Assembly: GCA_023079485.1 (NCBI GenBank)
Contig: CM041090.1
Coordinates: 2,461,180-2,525,179, forward strand
Direction: 5' to 3'
Origin: Archilochus colubris
Taxonomy: Eukaryota; Chordata; Aves; Apodiformes; Trochilidae
DNA length: 64,000 bases
The notes under the pieces: model-generated
Told to the model about the DNA's origin: nothing
The model's database searches: none
What the model saw: only the letters and a program-made list of their open reading frames with translations
Made by a program: the position numbers and the translations under genes
In this document: positions 22,585-64,000 of the stretch, in pieces
Layout: each line of letters opens with the position of its first letter
Numbering within the stretch: the first letter of the stretch is position 1

Positions 22585-22710
22585 CACAGAATTACAGAAA
22601 GCTAGGAGTTGGAAGAAAACTCAAGAGATCATGGAGTCCAACCCCCCTGCCAGGGCAGGATCACCTTCAGGAATGCATCCAGGTGGGTTTTGAATGTCTC
22701 CAGAGAGAGC
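22585..22710 (-). mobile_element. Diverged CR1 3' remnant
   Basis: It follows the CR1 3' end of another subfamily: CACAGAATTACAGAAAGCT, GGAGTTGGAAGAAAAC, AGATCATGGAGTCCAACCCC, GGATCACCTTCAGGAATGCA and AGGTGGGTTTTGAATGTCTC. Only about 125 bases remain. Confidence 0.8.
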
Positions 22711-23002
22711 ATTTGACAAGAAAATCACCAGCAGTAGAGTCCTGAAGTGAACTTTGCCTTGGAATGAGTAGGGGGCACCTACTCTAAGGACCACCTACAG
22801 CCAACAGAGATAGAAGGGATTTTATGTGGTGTATAAGGCCACCTAGGCCGACAACATAAGCTTCAGCCTAGACATGAAGTTTTGCGAGCAAGTGTACTCG
22901 ATTTAGGAAATGTTTCAAGTGACTCTGCACACAACTGTATAAAGAAATGTCTCCTACTTAAAGTAAGTCTCTTTGCCTGCGCTTCGGGAGCTAACTCAAA
23001 AT

Positions 23003-23012
23003 GCCACGTGGC
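23003..23012. promoter_or_regulatory. E-box palindrome GCCACGTGGC
   Basis: This is a perfect 10-base palindrome with a CACGTG core, a possible site for USF/MYC/TFE-type bHLH-ZIP factors. It lies about 130 bases outside the ZNF106 CpG island. Function is inferred from the motif only. Confidence 0.35.
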
Positions 23013-23139
23013 GCTGTGTGTGTTTATAGCCCTAAATTTACATGTAATAACAACGTTTATCAGCGTTATCGATTGGTGAGCAGCCCCGACTGACACCAAG
23101 CACTGCTGCCCGCCTCATGATGCTCTTCCCGCCACCAGG

Positions 23140-23158
23140 ACTACATTTCCCGTCAGGC
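23140..23158 (+). promoter_or_regulatory. ZNF143/THAP11-type motif
   Basis: ACTACATTTCCCGTCAGGC closely follows the known ZNF143 promoter consensus ACTACAATTCCCAGCATGC, with the ACTACA..TCCC core intact. Such sites commonly sit close to start sites in CpG-island promoters. This one is at the left edge of the ZNF106 island. Confidence 0.55.
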
Positions 23159-23159
23159 A

Positions 23160-23407
23160 CCGCGGAGCCCTGACGCTTTCTCCCGGCGTGCAGCGCGGCC
23201 GCTCGTCCTGCCTGCCCATTGGCTGCGCTCGGCGTTTGCCCCGCCCCGCCGCTCGCCGCGGGTCTCTGTGGGGTGGGCCCGGTCCGGTGCTGGTGCTGGT
23301 TCCGTGCGGGCGGTGGGCCCGGGGCAGGCAGCGGCAGCGGCCCGGTCTACTGGGTCCTGGGAAAGGGATGGGTTTCCAGGCCCCTGCCCTGGCGACGGGT
23401 GCGGTGT
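23160..23407 (+). other. ZNF106: Possible ZNF106 exon 1 (non-coding)
   Basis: A non-coding first exon is required because the start-codon exon begins at an acceptor. GCGGTGT|GTGAGT (GT at 23408-23409) is a reasonable plus-strand donor inside the island. The transcription start cannot be fixed from sequence and other donors are possible, so both ends are tentative. Confidence 0.35.
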
Positions 23408-24480
23408 GTGAGTACCGGAGCTGCGTGTGGGGGGGAGCTGAGGGAGCTCTGTGGTGGCTCCGGTGTGGTGAGGGGGTTGGTTCGGTTCTGGCGAAGGGGA
23501 GGGGAGGGGAGGCAAGGAAGGCCCGGCCCGGGCTGGTCTGGTCTGGAGGGGTTTTGCAGCTATCATCCCGCCTTGGGGCGAGCATGTGTTTTGCTTTGTT
23601 TTGTGAGCATCCCTTGTTGCTGCGGTGGTGTGAACTTTGTCCTCCCCTTAAACACAGGCTTTGTTAGAGGATGTTCTCTGCTCAGCTATCGTGCTGTCTC
23701 CATACCTTCCAGGAGTGTTCCCAGGGGAATTAAAGCTGCTCAGTCAGTTTTCTTCATAAAAGCTAAGAATGCGTTGTAGTGAAAGGATGGATGTGGTGAT
23801 AAATGCCTCGTAACCTAAAAGGAGTGTGTTTCACACGGGTAGAAGTGTGAAACAAGTCTTAATAGTACAGTGAAATTTTAAGGTGTCTGAAAGTAGTCAT
23901 TCATCACTGTAAGCAGGTAATTCACATACAAACTTATATTAGGAGCTGCTCAGGGTTGCTTATGAACTTCAACTTGGAAGAGTTTATCAAGAGTTATCAA
24001 AGTTGTATGGTGGAAGTGGTGTGGGTGATTAAAATTTGCAGTTTAATATACTTTATTGGTAGTGGTCTGGTAACAATGGTCTCTTCCAAGTAAGACATTT
24101 TACTTTCACCTTCATTCCTACACCTTCTGAAGTGCAGCTTTAAACATCTTCCTGCATTTGTAGAACAAAATCAGTTCCAGGCTTTGACCTGAAGTAGAAA
24201 AGGATTGAGGTTTGGTGGGCTTTGTTTTCAGCATGAGTTCCCAGAGCTGTTTTTCTGTATTTTTCCTGGATGTTTCTGTTATTTGTTACTTGTTCCAGTA
24301 AAAGTTCAATGACAATGTTAATCTAACTGACTCTTTTGCAGAACTGATAGATCCTAGCCTAAAGAAAACCCACAAGCCTTCAAAAAATTTGGTTAATAGT
24401 TTTGCTGAAGTTTCAAAGTATCTCCTTATTAGGACCACAATATTTGGGATGCATATTGCAGGTTCTAAGGGCCAGTATAA

Positions 24481-25020
24481 TCACAGAATCATAGAATTGG
24501 CTGGGTTGGAAGGAACCTCAGAGATCATCGAGTCCAACCCTTGATCCACTCCCGCTGCAGTTCCCAGCCCATGGCACTGAGTGCCACATCCAGGCTCTTT
24601 TGAAATATCTCCAGACACGGAGAATCCACTACTTCCCTGGGCAGCCCATTCCAATGCCTGATCACCCTCTCCAGAAAGAAATTCTTTCTAATCTCCAACC
24701 TAAACCTCCCCTGGCACAACTTGAGACCCTGCCCTCTTGTCTTGCTGAGAGTTGCCTAGGAAAAGAGACCAACCCCCCCCGGCTCCAACCTCCTTTCAGG
24801 GAGTTGTAGAGAGTGATGAGGTCTCCCCTGAGCCGCCTCTTCTCCAGCCTCAACACCCCCAGCTCCCTCAGCCTCTCCTCATAGGGTCTGTGCTCGAGTC
24901 CCTTCACCAGCCTGGTTGCCCTCCTTTGGACCTGCTCCAGCACCTCAATCTCCTTCCTGAGCTGAGGGGCCCAGAACTGGACACAGGACTCAAGCTGTGG
25001 CCTCACCAGAGCTGAGTATG
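24481..25020 (-). mobile_element. CR1 LINE, 3' fragment
   Basis: The tail (ATCATAGAATTGG) is at the left edge. The element covers the 3'UTR and the ORF end up to the [11 protein letters not shown] segment. It is little diverged and lies antisense in ZNF106 intron 1. Confidence 0.95.
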
Positions 25021-25824
25021 TAGCTCCTAATCTTGGCAAATAGATTCCTATTCTGCAGTCTCTGTTGTGACAGACACCTGTATTACTTTTTTTTAGTCTT
25101 GCCTGGCCCTGGGTCAGTCTGATCACTGTGACCAAACTTCAGGCAACTTTTAGTTCAAAAATGTCACACACTGGAAGAGATGTGAACTAAATGCATGTTA
25201 ATTTATGCAGAACTGTGATAGCCATTAGAAAGAAACCAGCAATCACTACCCTATAAATACCTACCTAGGTAAAATTAAGATATTATCCCATTGATTTTTT
25301 TTCTTCTTGTAAAGACACAGTTTGTAAGATCCCTGGAATCAGTTATTTTTAACATCTGGTAACCATTCATCTGTGAACTCTGCCACCAGATGGTGTCATA
25401 AGATTTGAGATGTTACTTGGTTAAAGCTGATTATAGGAAAATAAGAGGATACTGTGCATTACAAATAACTAATTAGTTTTTAGGAAAATGTTTTTCATAT
25501 TTGTAGTGTCTCTTCCAGTCCTAGACTATTTTCCAGTTTAATCCTAAGTTGCTGAAGCTGCTAATATTCAGTCCTGGGACAAACTGTAGTACAGAGATGT
25601 AAGAATTCAGACAGACCTCTATTTCTATTGCCTGGTGATTAGTGATGGCTGTCATAATGTTTTGGATCCTTAAATTGAATTTACTTGGCACCAAAACTCT
25701 GTATATTAAAGAGTGACTTGACAGCCTCAGTTTGAGTGCCTCAAATCACTCTCCAGTGGTTTTTTATACTCTGTAGTGACTCTATAAATAAAAAGAGCCC
25801 AAGGACTGACTGACTGCTCTCCTA

Positions 25825-26477
25825 CATAGAATCATAGAATTGGCTGGGTTGGAAGGGACCTCAGAGATCATCAAGTCCAACCTTTGAACCACCGTTGCGG
25901 TTGCTAGACCATGGCACTGAGTGCCACATCCAGTCTCTTTTGAAATATCTCCAGACACGGAGAATCCACTACTTCCCTGGGCAGCCCATTCCAATGGCTG
26001 ATCACTCTCTCCAGAAAGAAATTCTTTCTAATCTCCAACCTAAACCTCCCCTGGCACAACTTGAGACCCTGCCCTCTTGTCTTGCTGAGAGTTGCCTGGG
26101 AAAAGAGCCCAACCCCCCCCCTGGCTCCAACCTCCTTTCAGGGAGTTGCAGAGAGCGATGAGGTCTCCCCTGAGCCTCCTCTTCTCCAGCCTCAACACCC
26201 CGAGCTCCCTCAGCCTCTCCTCATAGGGTCTGTGCTCGAGTCCCTTCACCAGCCTGGTTGCCCTCCTTTGGACCTGCTCCAGGACCTCAATCTCCTTCCT
26301 GAGCTGAGGGGCCCAATACTGGACACAGGACTCAAGCTGTGGCCTCACCAGGGCTGAGTACAGGGGCAGAATCCCTTCCCTGGACCTGCTGGCCACACTG
26401 TTCCTGATCCAGGCCAGGATGCCATTGGCTTTCTTGGCCACCTGGGCACACTGCTGGCTCATGTTCAGCTTGTGTCT
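25825..26477 (-). mobile_element. CR1 LINE, longest 3' fragment in the window
   Basis: It extends further 5' than its neighbours, into the [20 protein letters not shown] segment of the CR1 ORF, and that stretch is still open for about 140 codons. The low number of disruptions suggests a relatively recent insertion. It is truncated and cannot be autonomous. Confidence 0.95.
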
Positions 26478-29400
26478 ATGCAGTTTTTTTCTTTGGGAGC
26501 CAGAGCCATTTTGCCAAGGCCAGGTATGTGCTTCTGGGGAGCTACAACAGGTGGGTTGTAGAGAGTTGTCTGGTTTGATTTGGGCTCTGAGTCCCTGTTC
26601 TTAACTTCTAATCTTTGAAAGAGATAGAATATATCTATCTGTGAGCAGTAGTGTAAGCTGAAATTCCCCAGGAAGGAAAGGGGAAAAAACCCACAAACAA
26701 ACAAAAACCAAACCACCACCAACCAGTACTTTTCAATGTTACAGAATTGTGCAAAATTAAGTGGCAGGTGTTTCTATCATTCCTATAGATGTCTGTTTGT
26801 TGAAGGCCTTTTATAAAGTGACACAAAGTTATCAGAATAAGCTGTTGTGAAGTTTTTGATTCACAGAATCAAAAAGACTTTGATACTTCAGAGAAATATC
26901 TAAATAAGTTATTTGCCCCACATCTTGTAGATCAGTGTTCCTTCATAGTAAGACTGTCTTAATCATTATTAATTATGTTTGAGGTGTGTACTTCTTGTAT
27001 GTAAAAAAGCTATTGCAAGTAATATAGCAGTAAAGCATTTTTTTTCACTAGGAAGGAGTTATCATCTCAGTTTACAACAAAGAAAAACAACTTAGTTTGG
27101 ATAGTAGGAAATGATAAGCATTTCATATATATAGGGAATTGGAAAGATGCAGTTTGACTATGATTTAAGGTGTGTATATTATTCTAGGCTGTATTCTAGA
27201 GTTAGGTTTACTTGAAATATAAATAGACATTGGTGAAAACTTTGTGTTCATGGCAGGTGTTCCTGAACCTGCACTGATCTAAGATATTTTTCTGCAGTCT
27301 TCTTATCTCCAGTATAACTTCCCTGTGTATTGTAAAAAGCCAGATGTATTCATGGGATAGGATGCAAACAGCTTCTTCTAGGTGTTTCCCAGGGTAGTTA
27401 GTGGAGTCAATCTTATTGCTTTGAGCAAGAACTTAAGGAACTTTGATCTGTGAAATAACTCCTGACCTCTGGCTCAGAGTCAAAACAGTTGAACTGTTTG
27501 GGCTGAACTGGGGCTGCCCAGTTTGAACATTTGTGAGTAGTGGTGCTGAGGGAGGGGTACAGAGTAACCTCAGCCCCTTGTGAGGATGAAGTTAAATCTT
27601 GGAAGGCAGGAAGGAGTTTACTTTGAAAGTCTCACTTCTGGTAAAAGTCTTCTAACTACTGGATTGTAATCTAGTTACCTCCTTTGCCACAGAAAACAAC
27701 AAAAGAGAAAACAATACCACTCTGGCTACAAAGCAGTTTGGACAGGGCATGATAGTGTGCTAGAGGAGAATAATGCTGTCAGTCATGACTTTAGTAAGTC
27801 TTTAACTTTCTGTTGGTTGATTGGATGAGGTTGAACAGATCAGCATCTCAGAGGGAAGGTTAAAGTATCTCCACATATGCCCAGAAGTAACATCAAGATA
27901 ATTGGCAAAAGTTATGGTCTAGCAAGGGGATGTGAAGTCAGATGCCTCAAGGGCAGTGAATCTGGGAAGGAATGAGAGGCTTTGAATGTTCATGCTTTAT
28001 TCCACTTAAATTCTGCTTGAAGTGATGAAATTTGAGCATAGATCTCTTTTCTTGTTATGGTGAATTGGGTTTGTACAGCATCCTCCCAGCAGAACTGGAC
28101 TTTGATGTTTGGAGCAGTGTGCAATGGAAGGAAATGGTTTTATAACCATAAAATTTTTCCTTAAGAAAATACCTATTACTGGGCTTTAGTAAATCATTAT
28201 TTGGTTAGATTAGCAATCATTGCTTCTTTGTAGCATTCATTTATCACCACAGGTGGTTGGATACAGCTTTCTAAGACTTGTGTGAGGTTCTCCAGGCAGA
28301 ATAAGTTGTGCTGATAATTAAACTACAGATGGTCGAGCCTGGCTGTGGTTGTTCCTGTGCTTTTCATTCCTAATTATTCTGAGCAAGATGCTTTTCAAAA
28401 TCACCCAGTGCCCACTGTTTCCTTCCATCAACCAACTCCAGCTTTCACAAATGTACTTTGTGGCAAGTTGTCTGTCCCACATCTGTAACAGCTGTATTAC
28501 TGTGCTACAGCTCAGCTAGGACATATGCAATTTTTTGCTGCAGGAGAGAAGTCACTGAAGGAATGACATAGCTGTGAGGAGCATGTTACTCCAGAGCATT
28601 CTGAACTTCCAGACTTCTGGTCTTGTCAAGTGCAGAATTTCCACTGCTGTCCATTGGGACAGGCAGTGTTCAGACAGGGCACATTGCTCATCTCTTTGAG
28701 GCCTCCTGAGGATTTCTGGGCATCTGGAATGCTGGGTTGCCTGCCCCACTGCATGGGACTTGTGGCTTTATATAGTCAGAGTGTTTAGCCACTGATGTGT
28801 AGCAGATTTACCCTTGACATACATTTTTAATGTATGTTATCCGGTGAGATTGAATAACTGGACAAATGGATGTTGTAGCAGGAAGCAGTCTAATGCTTGA
28901 CTTTCTTTGTAGACTATTTTTACTTGTGAGAAGTGTTTCCCAAAATCTCTAACTCACTTAAGGTAAATAAAACTGTGTCGAGTTTCCAAACTCTGGGCAG
29001 GTGCAGGCTATGGGCAAGTTGCACTTCCATCTAATAGTTGGAGAATGCATCCCTTCCCTCTAAAGCAAACAAAAAGATAACCCACTGCACAGTAACATTC
29101 CTTCAAAGTAGGATTTCATCAAAACATTTCATGTGTTTTAAAAGCTTTACAGTGTTGACATGGGTTTTTCTCTTACATGGTAGTGGGGTCTTTTTGGGAA
29201 AACTTTCTTTGCTTGCAATTTGCTTTTTTTTTTTTTAGAGTAGCTGATTTTCCTATTAACATTCCATAAGAAGTAATTTCTTATGCTCTGCCACAAGCTG
29301 ATAATTTCAAAAGCACACACTTAAATTTGAGTGTTTTTATTTGTTATTAAGAATTTCTATTAAGAATTGAAGTATGCCTACATGTATGTATGTAAAGCTG

Positions 29401-31299
29401 TGTTTCTGAAAGTGTGTGAAAGTTTTATGACTGAACAGACCCGTGTATGATGAGATGAAATGCCCTCACTGACTGCCTAACTCAAAAGCTCTCTGGTTCT
29501 TGTCACTCTTGCATCCTGAGTGTGGGAATGACTTGAATTTTTAATGTTTTTAATGAAAGCTCTTTTGCAGTGAAATTTAAGTACTTCATTAAAGTGAGCC
29601 ACGGGTTTTACAGCAGGATTTTGGAGAAAGCTAAGGAAGGGAGGTGGTTTATCTCCAGAGAGTAAATCAAAAGGTGATCTGGAAATAGAACAGTGGCCTT
29701 CTCCTGGTCCCTGTAGCATCTACTGAATCTCTTCTGAGTCCTTGATTCTAAGGGCTTCTCTCTGTGGAGGTGAAAGTTTCACTTTTCATAGTGACATCCA
29801 ATAGCAGTTGAATTCCATCAGTATTTTTAGTAGTCTGCCACAAGTAATGCCCAGTTGATTGGGCAGTTAGCCTGAAACACTTCTGTAATCGTGTGTAGTT
29901 ACTGTATCAGCCAAAATAGTTGTATTGTTAGCTCTACCTGTGAAAGTTTTTTAATATTACTTTAATATTACTTGCTAGCTGGTGGCTGGTAGCTACTGGC
30001 TAAGTCGCCATGCTTTACTGGCCTGCTTTTCCTGGTTTGAGTCCCATGCTGCTCTTGCATGTGCAAAATGAATTGTTTAAATACTTGAGGAGTCTTAACA
30101 AGTTCCTGAGCACATGGAGGATGTGTTACTCTGCTTAACTACAAAGTATTGCCAGTGAAGAACACTGAGGGAGTACAGAATGCTTTAATGCAAAAGGAAG
30201 TATCTGCAGTTGGAGGAAGGATTAGCACCCTTGCTTTTCAGGAGTAACTTCATATTAATCTCATTAAAACAGCTATATTTGGATAGGCATCCAAACCTTT
30301 GTTACTTCTCTATAGTCAAAAATAATTCTAGATTTGTTGCAGCTGCACATATCTGCATATAAAGATAATATTGATGTGCTCCTATACTCACCTAGTAACT
30401 TACTGTAAAATCATAAGGCTGAAATACTTCATTTTCTCTCTCTGTTCATATTAACTTAAGCTTTCCTTCACTTATGGCTCAGCTGAAATACATCTAAAAA
30501 TAGGTTATACTCTTTATATCTGGTTTTAAAACAATGTATTGGTATTTGGTATTTTTGTTTACAGATCTGTGATGAATGCAGGTGCCTCTGCATGCACACC
30601 TCTGGTACATGTATTTATATGTGATAAAGCTAGAGGATGCATATTTTAACACTGTCAGCTATTTCAGTGAGATCAAGAATGGCATCCTAGGAATGTGGGT
30701 TAGGGAACATAAAAAGATAATTAAATCTTCTGTTGTCTTTTATGTGTGTAAGTTTTGGTATGATGATGTAGATTTTTAAAATTTATTTTAGGGAGGAAGC
30801 TGCTTTCTCTGTTACCTAGAGGTAAAAAGGGCTACTTGAACTCTGTTTCTTCCCCTTAAGTTGTTTAGGTGCTGGTGCATATATTAACTGTAAATTGACA
30901 TGCATGTCTGGAGCAAGAGAGTTATTTTTCAAATAACCACATTTTAAAAATGATAGTGGATTTTACTTATTTTTTCTGTTTGTTTAAAGTTAGGTTGTAC
31001 CACTGGATGTCAGAGCTTCTTCAACTCTAGATAGAAAGCTGATTAAACTGGATTTGGTAAAAAATGCAGTTCTTTCCCTCTTCTCGCAAGTTCTGGTTAA
31101 TACCAGATTTGGAGGATTGGATGCCCCTGATACAGAGGTTGGTGGTAAATAATTAGAATTAACTTCACAGGGTAAGCAGTGGAGATTTGCTGTTGAGAAA
31201 GGTTTGTGTAGGTTAAATTTGGTGGTATGAGCTAAGTTAGCTCTAAAGTTGACTAATAGAAGATAGCAAAGCTTGGAAGGATTCATCTGTGTGGAGATA

Positions 31300-31352
31300 A
31301 AAAAAAGTAGAAGTAGAAAAAGTCGAAGTAGAAAAAAAAGTGGTAGTAGAAA
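31300..31352. repeat. Short GTAGAA/GAAAAA simple repeat
   Basis: Degenerate units of AAGTAGAA alternate with A-runs. It lies in ZNF106 intron 1. No function is inferred. Confidence 0.7.
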
Positions 31353-32395
31353 GATAGATTTCTGTCCATTTAAGGGTGAGGAGCTGCTTCTGCCAAGTTG
31401 AAAAAAAATTACTTGAATGCTTGACCATTGGTGTTTTAGTCTCTTTTAAGAGAAAGAGTAAAGATTGTACCATTTCACTTATGTAGACATAACTTTACTC
31501 ATAATATAACCAAGACAGTTACATATCTCTGATTTAGAATGAATTAAACATTATGATAAAATAGGTACAGCATTTATTTGACCTGCTGCTGCTTTCATTT
31601 GCATATATGCAAGTCTAAAGTAGTGAAAATGTTAAATACCATTATCATGCAATGTTTATATATTATATTTAGGGGAATATTGACTGAAAATCAATAGCTT
31701 TTGTTAATCATTCAAATACACAAGGTGCTCTATGTAGAGCAGGGTGTTAGTGGGTGTATCTTAAAATGTTGCTTAAAGTGAGTATGTTGGTACATGCTTA
31801 TGTATAGTGCTTATGGAGTTTAATGAGAAAAATATTGAATTAAATCACTTTAGATTTTATTTTATGGCAAATTAAATAGGTTGATAAACCTTGAAGACTG
31901 GTTGGCTTCTTTTTAATTCTCCTAGGGACTTCCAGTACCTTTCTTGAGCTGCCCTGTGGACCAAAATAAAGATCTGAGTTTGCACTGCATGGTTTTCCCA
32001 ATTCCTTCTTTCTCTCTCCTCATCCTAGTTGAATAGTGTTTTCTTAATCTGATTTGAGTGGCTGAGAGAATTCCTACAGGTCTCTGTTTGCTTGTAGAAT
32101 GAGTCTTGTAGGACATGTCTTGTAGGACAAGGAACAAAATGAAAGAAAGGGAAAGCTGCTTTTTGTTATACTTGTTTAGATGACTGTCTAAAATTACATT
32201 TTTTTTAAGAATTGACTATGCACAGGAGTTATATATTCTCTTAAAGAATCAATACAGGTGTTTTCATGAGTAGTAACCTACTTTTACTTGCCTTGCTAAA
32301 ACAGACTAATGAAAAAAAAAGTAATACTGAATATTGGTTTCTAAAATTATTTTTTTTTTTCAGGTATGGGGTAAGATCTGTCCAGAGTAATAAGA

Positions 32396-64000
<31,605 letters not shown>

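Larger units (their letters stand above)
21877..23109. other. Interval between the SNAP23 and ZNF106 CpG islands
   Basis: The interval has moderate GC content with short T/C-rich stretches and a second diverged CR1 remnant (22585-22710). A perfect palindrome GCCACGTGGC (23003-23012) contains an E-box. No coding exon is recognised. Confidence 0.55.
23110..23570. promoter_or_regulatory. CpG island, probable ZNF106 promoter
   Basis: This is a dense CpG block with an inverted CCAAT box (CCCATTGGCTGCG near 23215) and no TATA box. It is the only CpG-rich block upstream of ZNF106 coding exon 2, on the expected side. Transcription is inferred to run rightward. Confidence 0.72.
23408..32363 (+). other. 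ZNF106: ZNF106 intron 1
   Basis: This intron is about 9 kb if the exon 1 donor is right. It holds two minus-strand CR1 copies in direct repeat (24481-25020 and 25825-26477) and a short GTAGAA-type repeat (31300-31352). The rest is AT-rich with no recognised exon. It ends in a strong T-tract and CAG at 32361-32363. Confidence 0.55.

Noticed and set aside
23115..23779. Frames of 156-186 codons in the second CpG island
   Set aside because: Same reason: all frames are open in GC-rich promoter DNA, and none joins ZNF106 exon 2 in a known protein order.

Overview
This window is ordinary vertebrate nuclear DNA, almost certainly from a bird. It is AT-rich, with small GT-AG exons spread over long introns. 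It carries many 5'-truncated CR1 LINEs ending in the CR1-type tail ATTCTATGATTCTATGAT, plus one solo LTR of an endogenous retrovirus. The two protein genes are arranged head to head in the order and orientation known for SNAP23 and ZNF106 in other amniotes. Nothing indicates bacterial, plasmid, phage or CRISPR content.

Region 1 (1 to about 21,200, minus strand) holds SNAP23, a palmitoylated Qb/Qc SNARE of the plasma membrane. All seven coding exons were found (12826-12828 start codon, 2833-2835 stop codon). They splice in frame into a 209-residue protein with both SNARE motifs and the five-cysteine palmitoylation cluster. The first, non-coding exon probably lies in a CpG island at about 20.76-21.5 kb. 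Candidate minus-strand poly(A) signals lie at 2105-2110 and further left.

Region 2 (about 21.2-23.4 kb) is the divergent promoter interval. It has two CpG-rich blocks about 2 kb apart with two old CR1 remnants between them. An ETS-type motif lies in the left block. A ZNF143-like motif lies at the edge of the right block, and a CACGTG palindrome lies just outside it.

Region 3 (about 23.4-64 kb, plus strand) holds ZNF106 (ZFP106), a large nuclear RNA-associated zinc-finger/WD40 protein. Nineteen coding exons (32396 to 63460) splice in frame into 1,806 codons. They cover the N-terminal C2H2 fingers, a large low-complexity exon, a conserved core, a basic/coiled-coil region and a complete seven-bladed WD40 domain. 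The last exon or exons, expected to encode the C-terminal zinc fingers, lie beyond the right edge. One intron (58623-60262) uses a GC donor.

The rest is intron or gene flank with CR1 copies of different ages, simple repeats, and one unclassified block at about 18.6-18.9 kb. I found no previously undescribed system. The observations most worth checking are the GC-AG intron, a tiny upstream ORF overlapping a donor-like site before the ZNF106 start, an inverted CR1 pair that could form double-stranded RNA in SNAP23 intron 1, and the antisense solo LTR. All gene names rest on reading the translated exons against remembered family sequences; no search was run.
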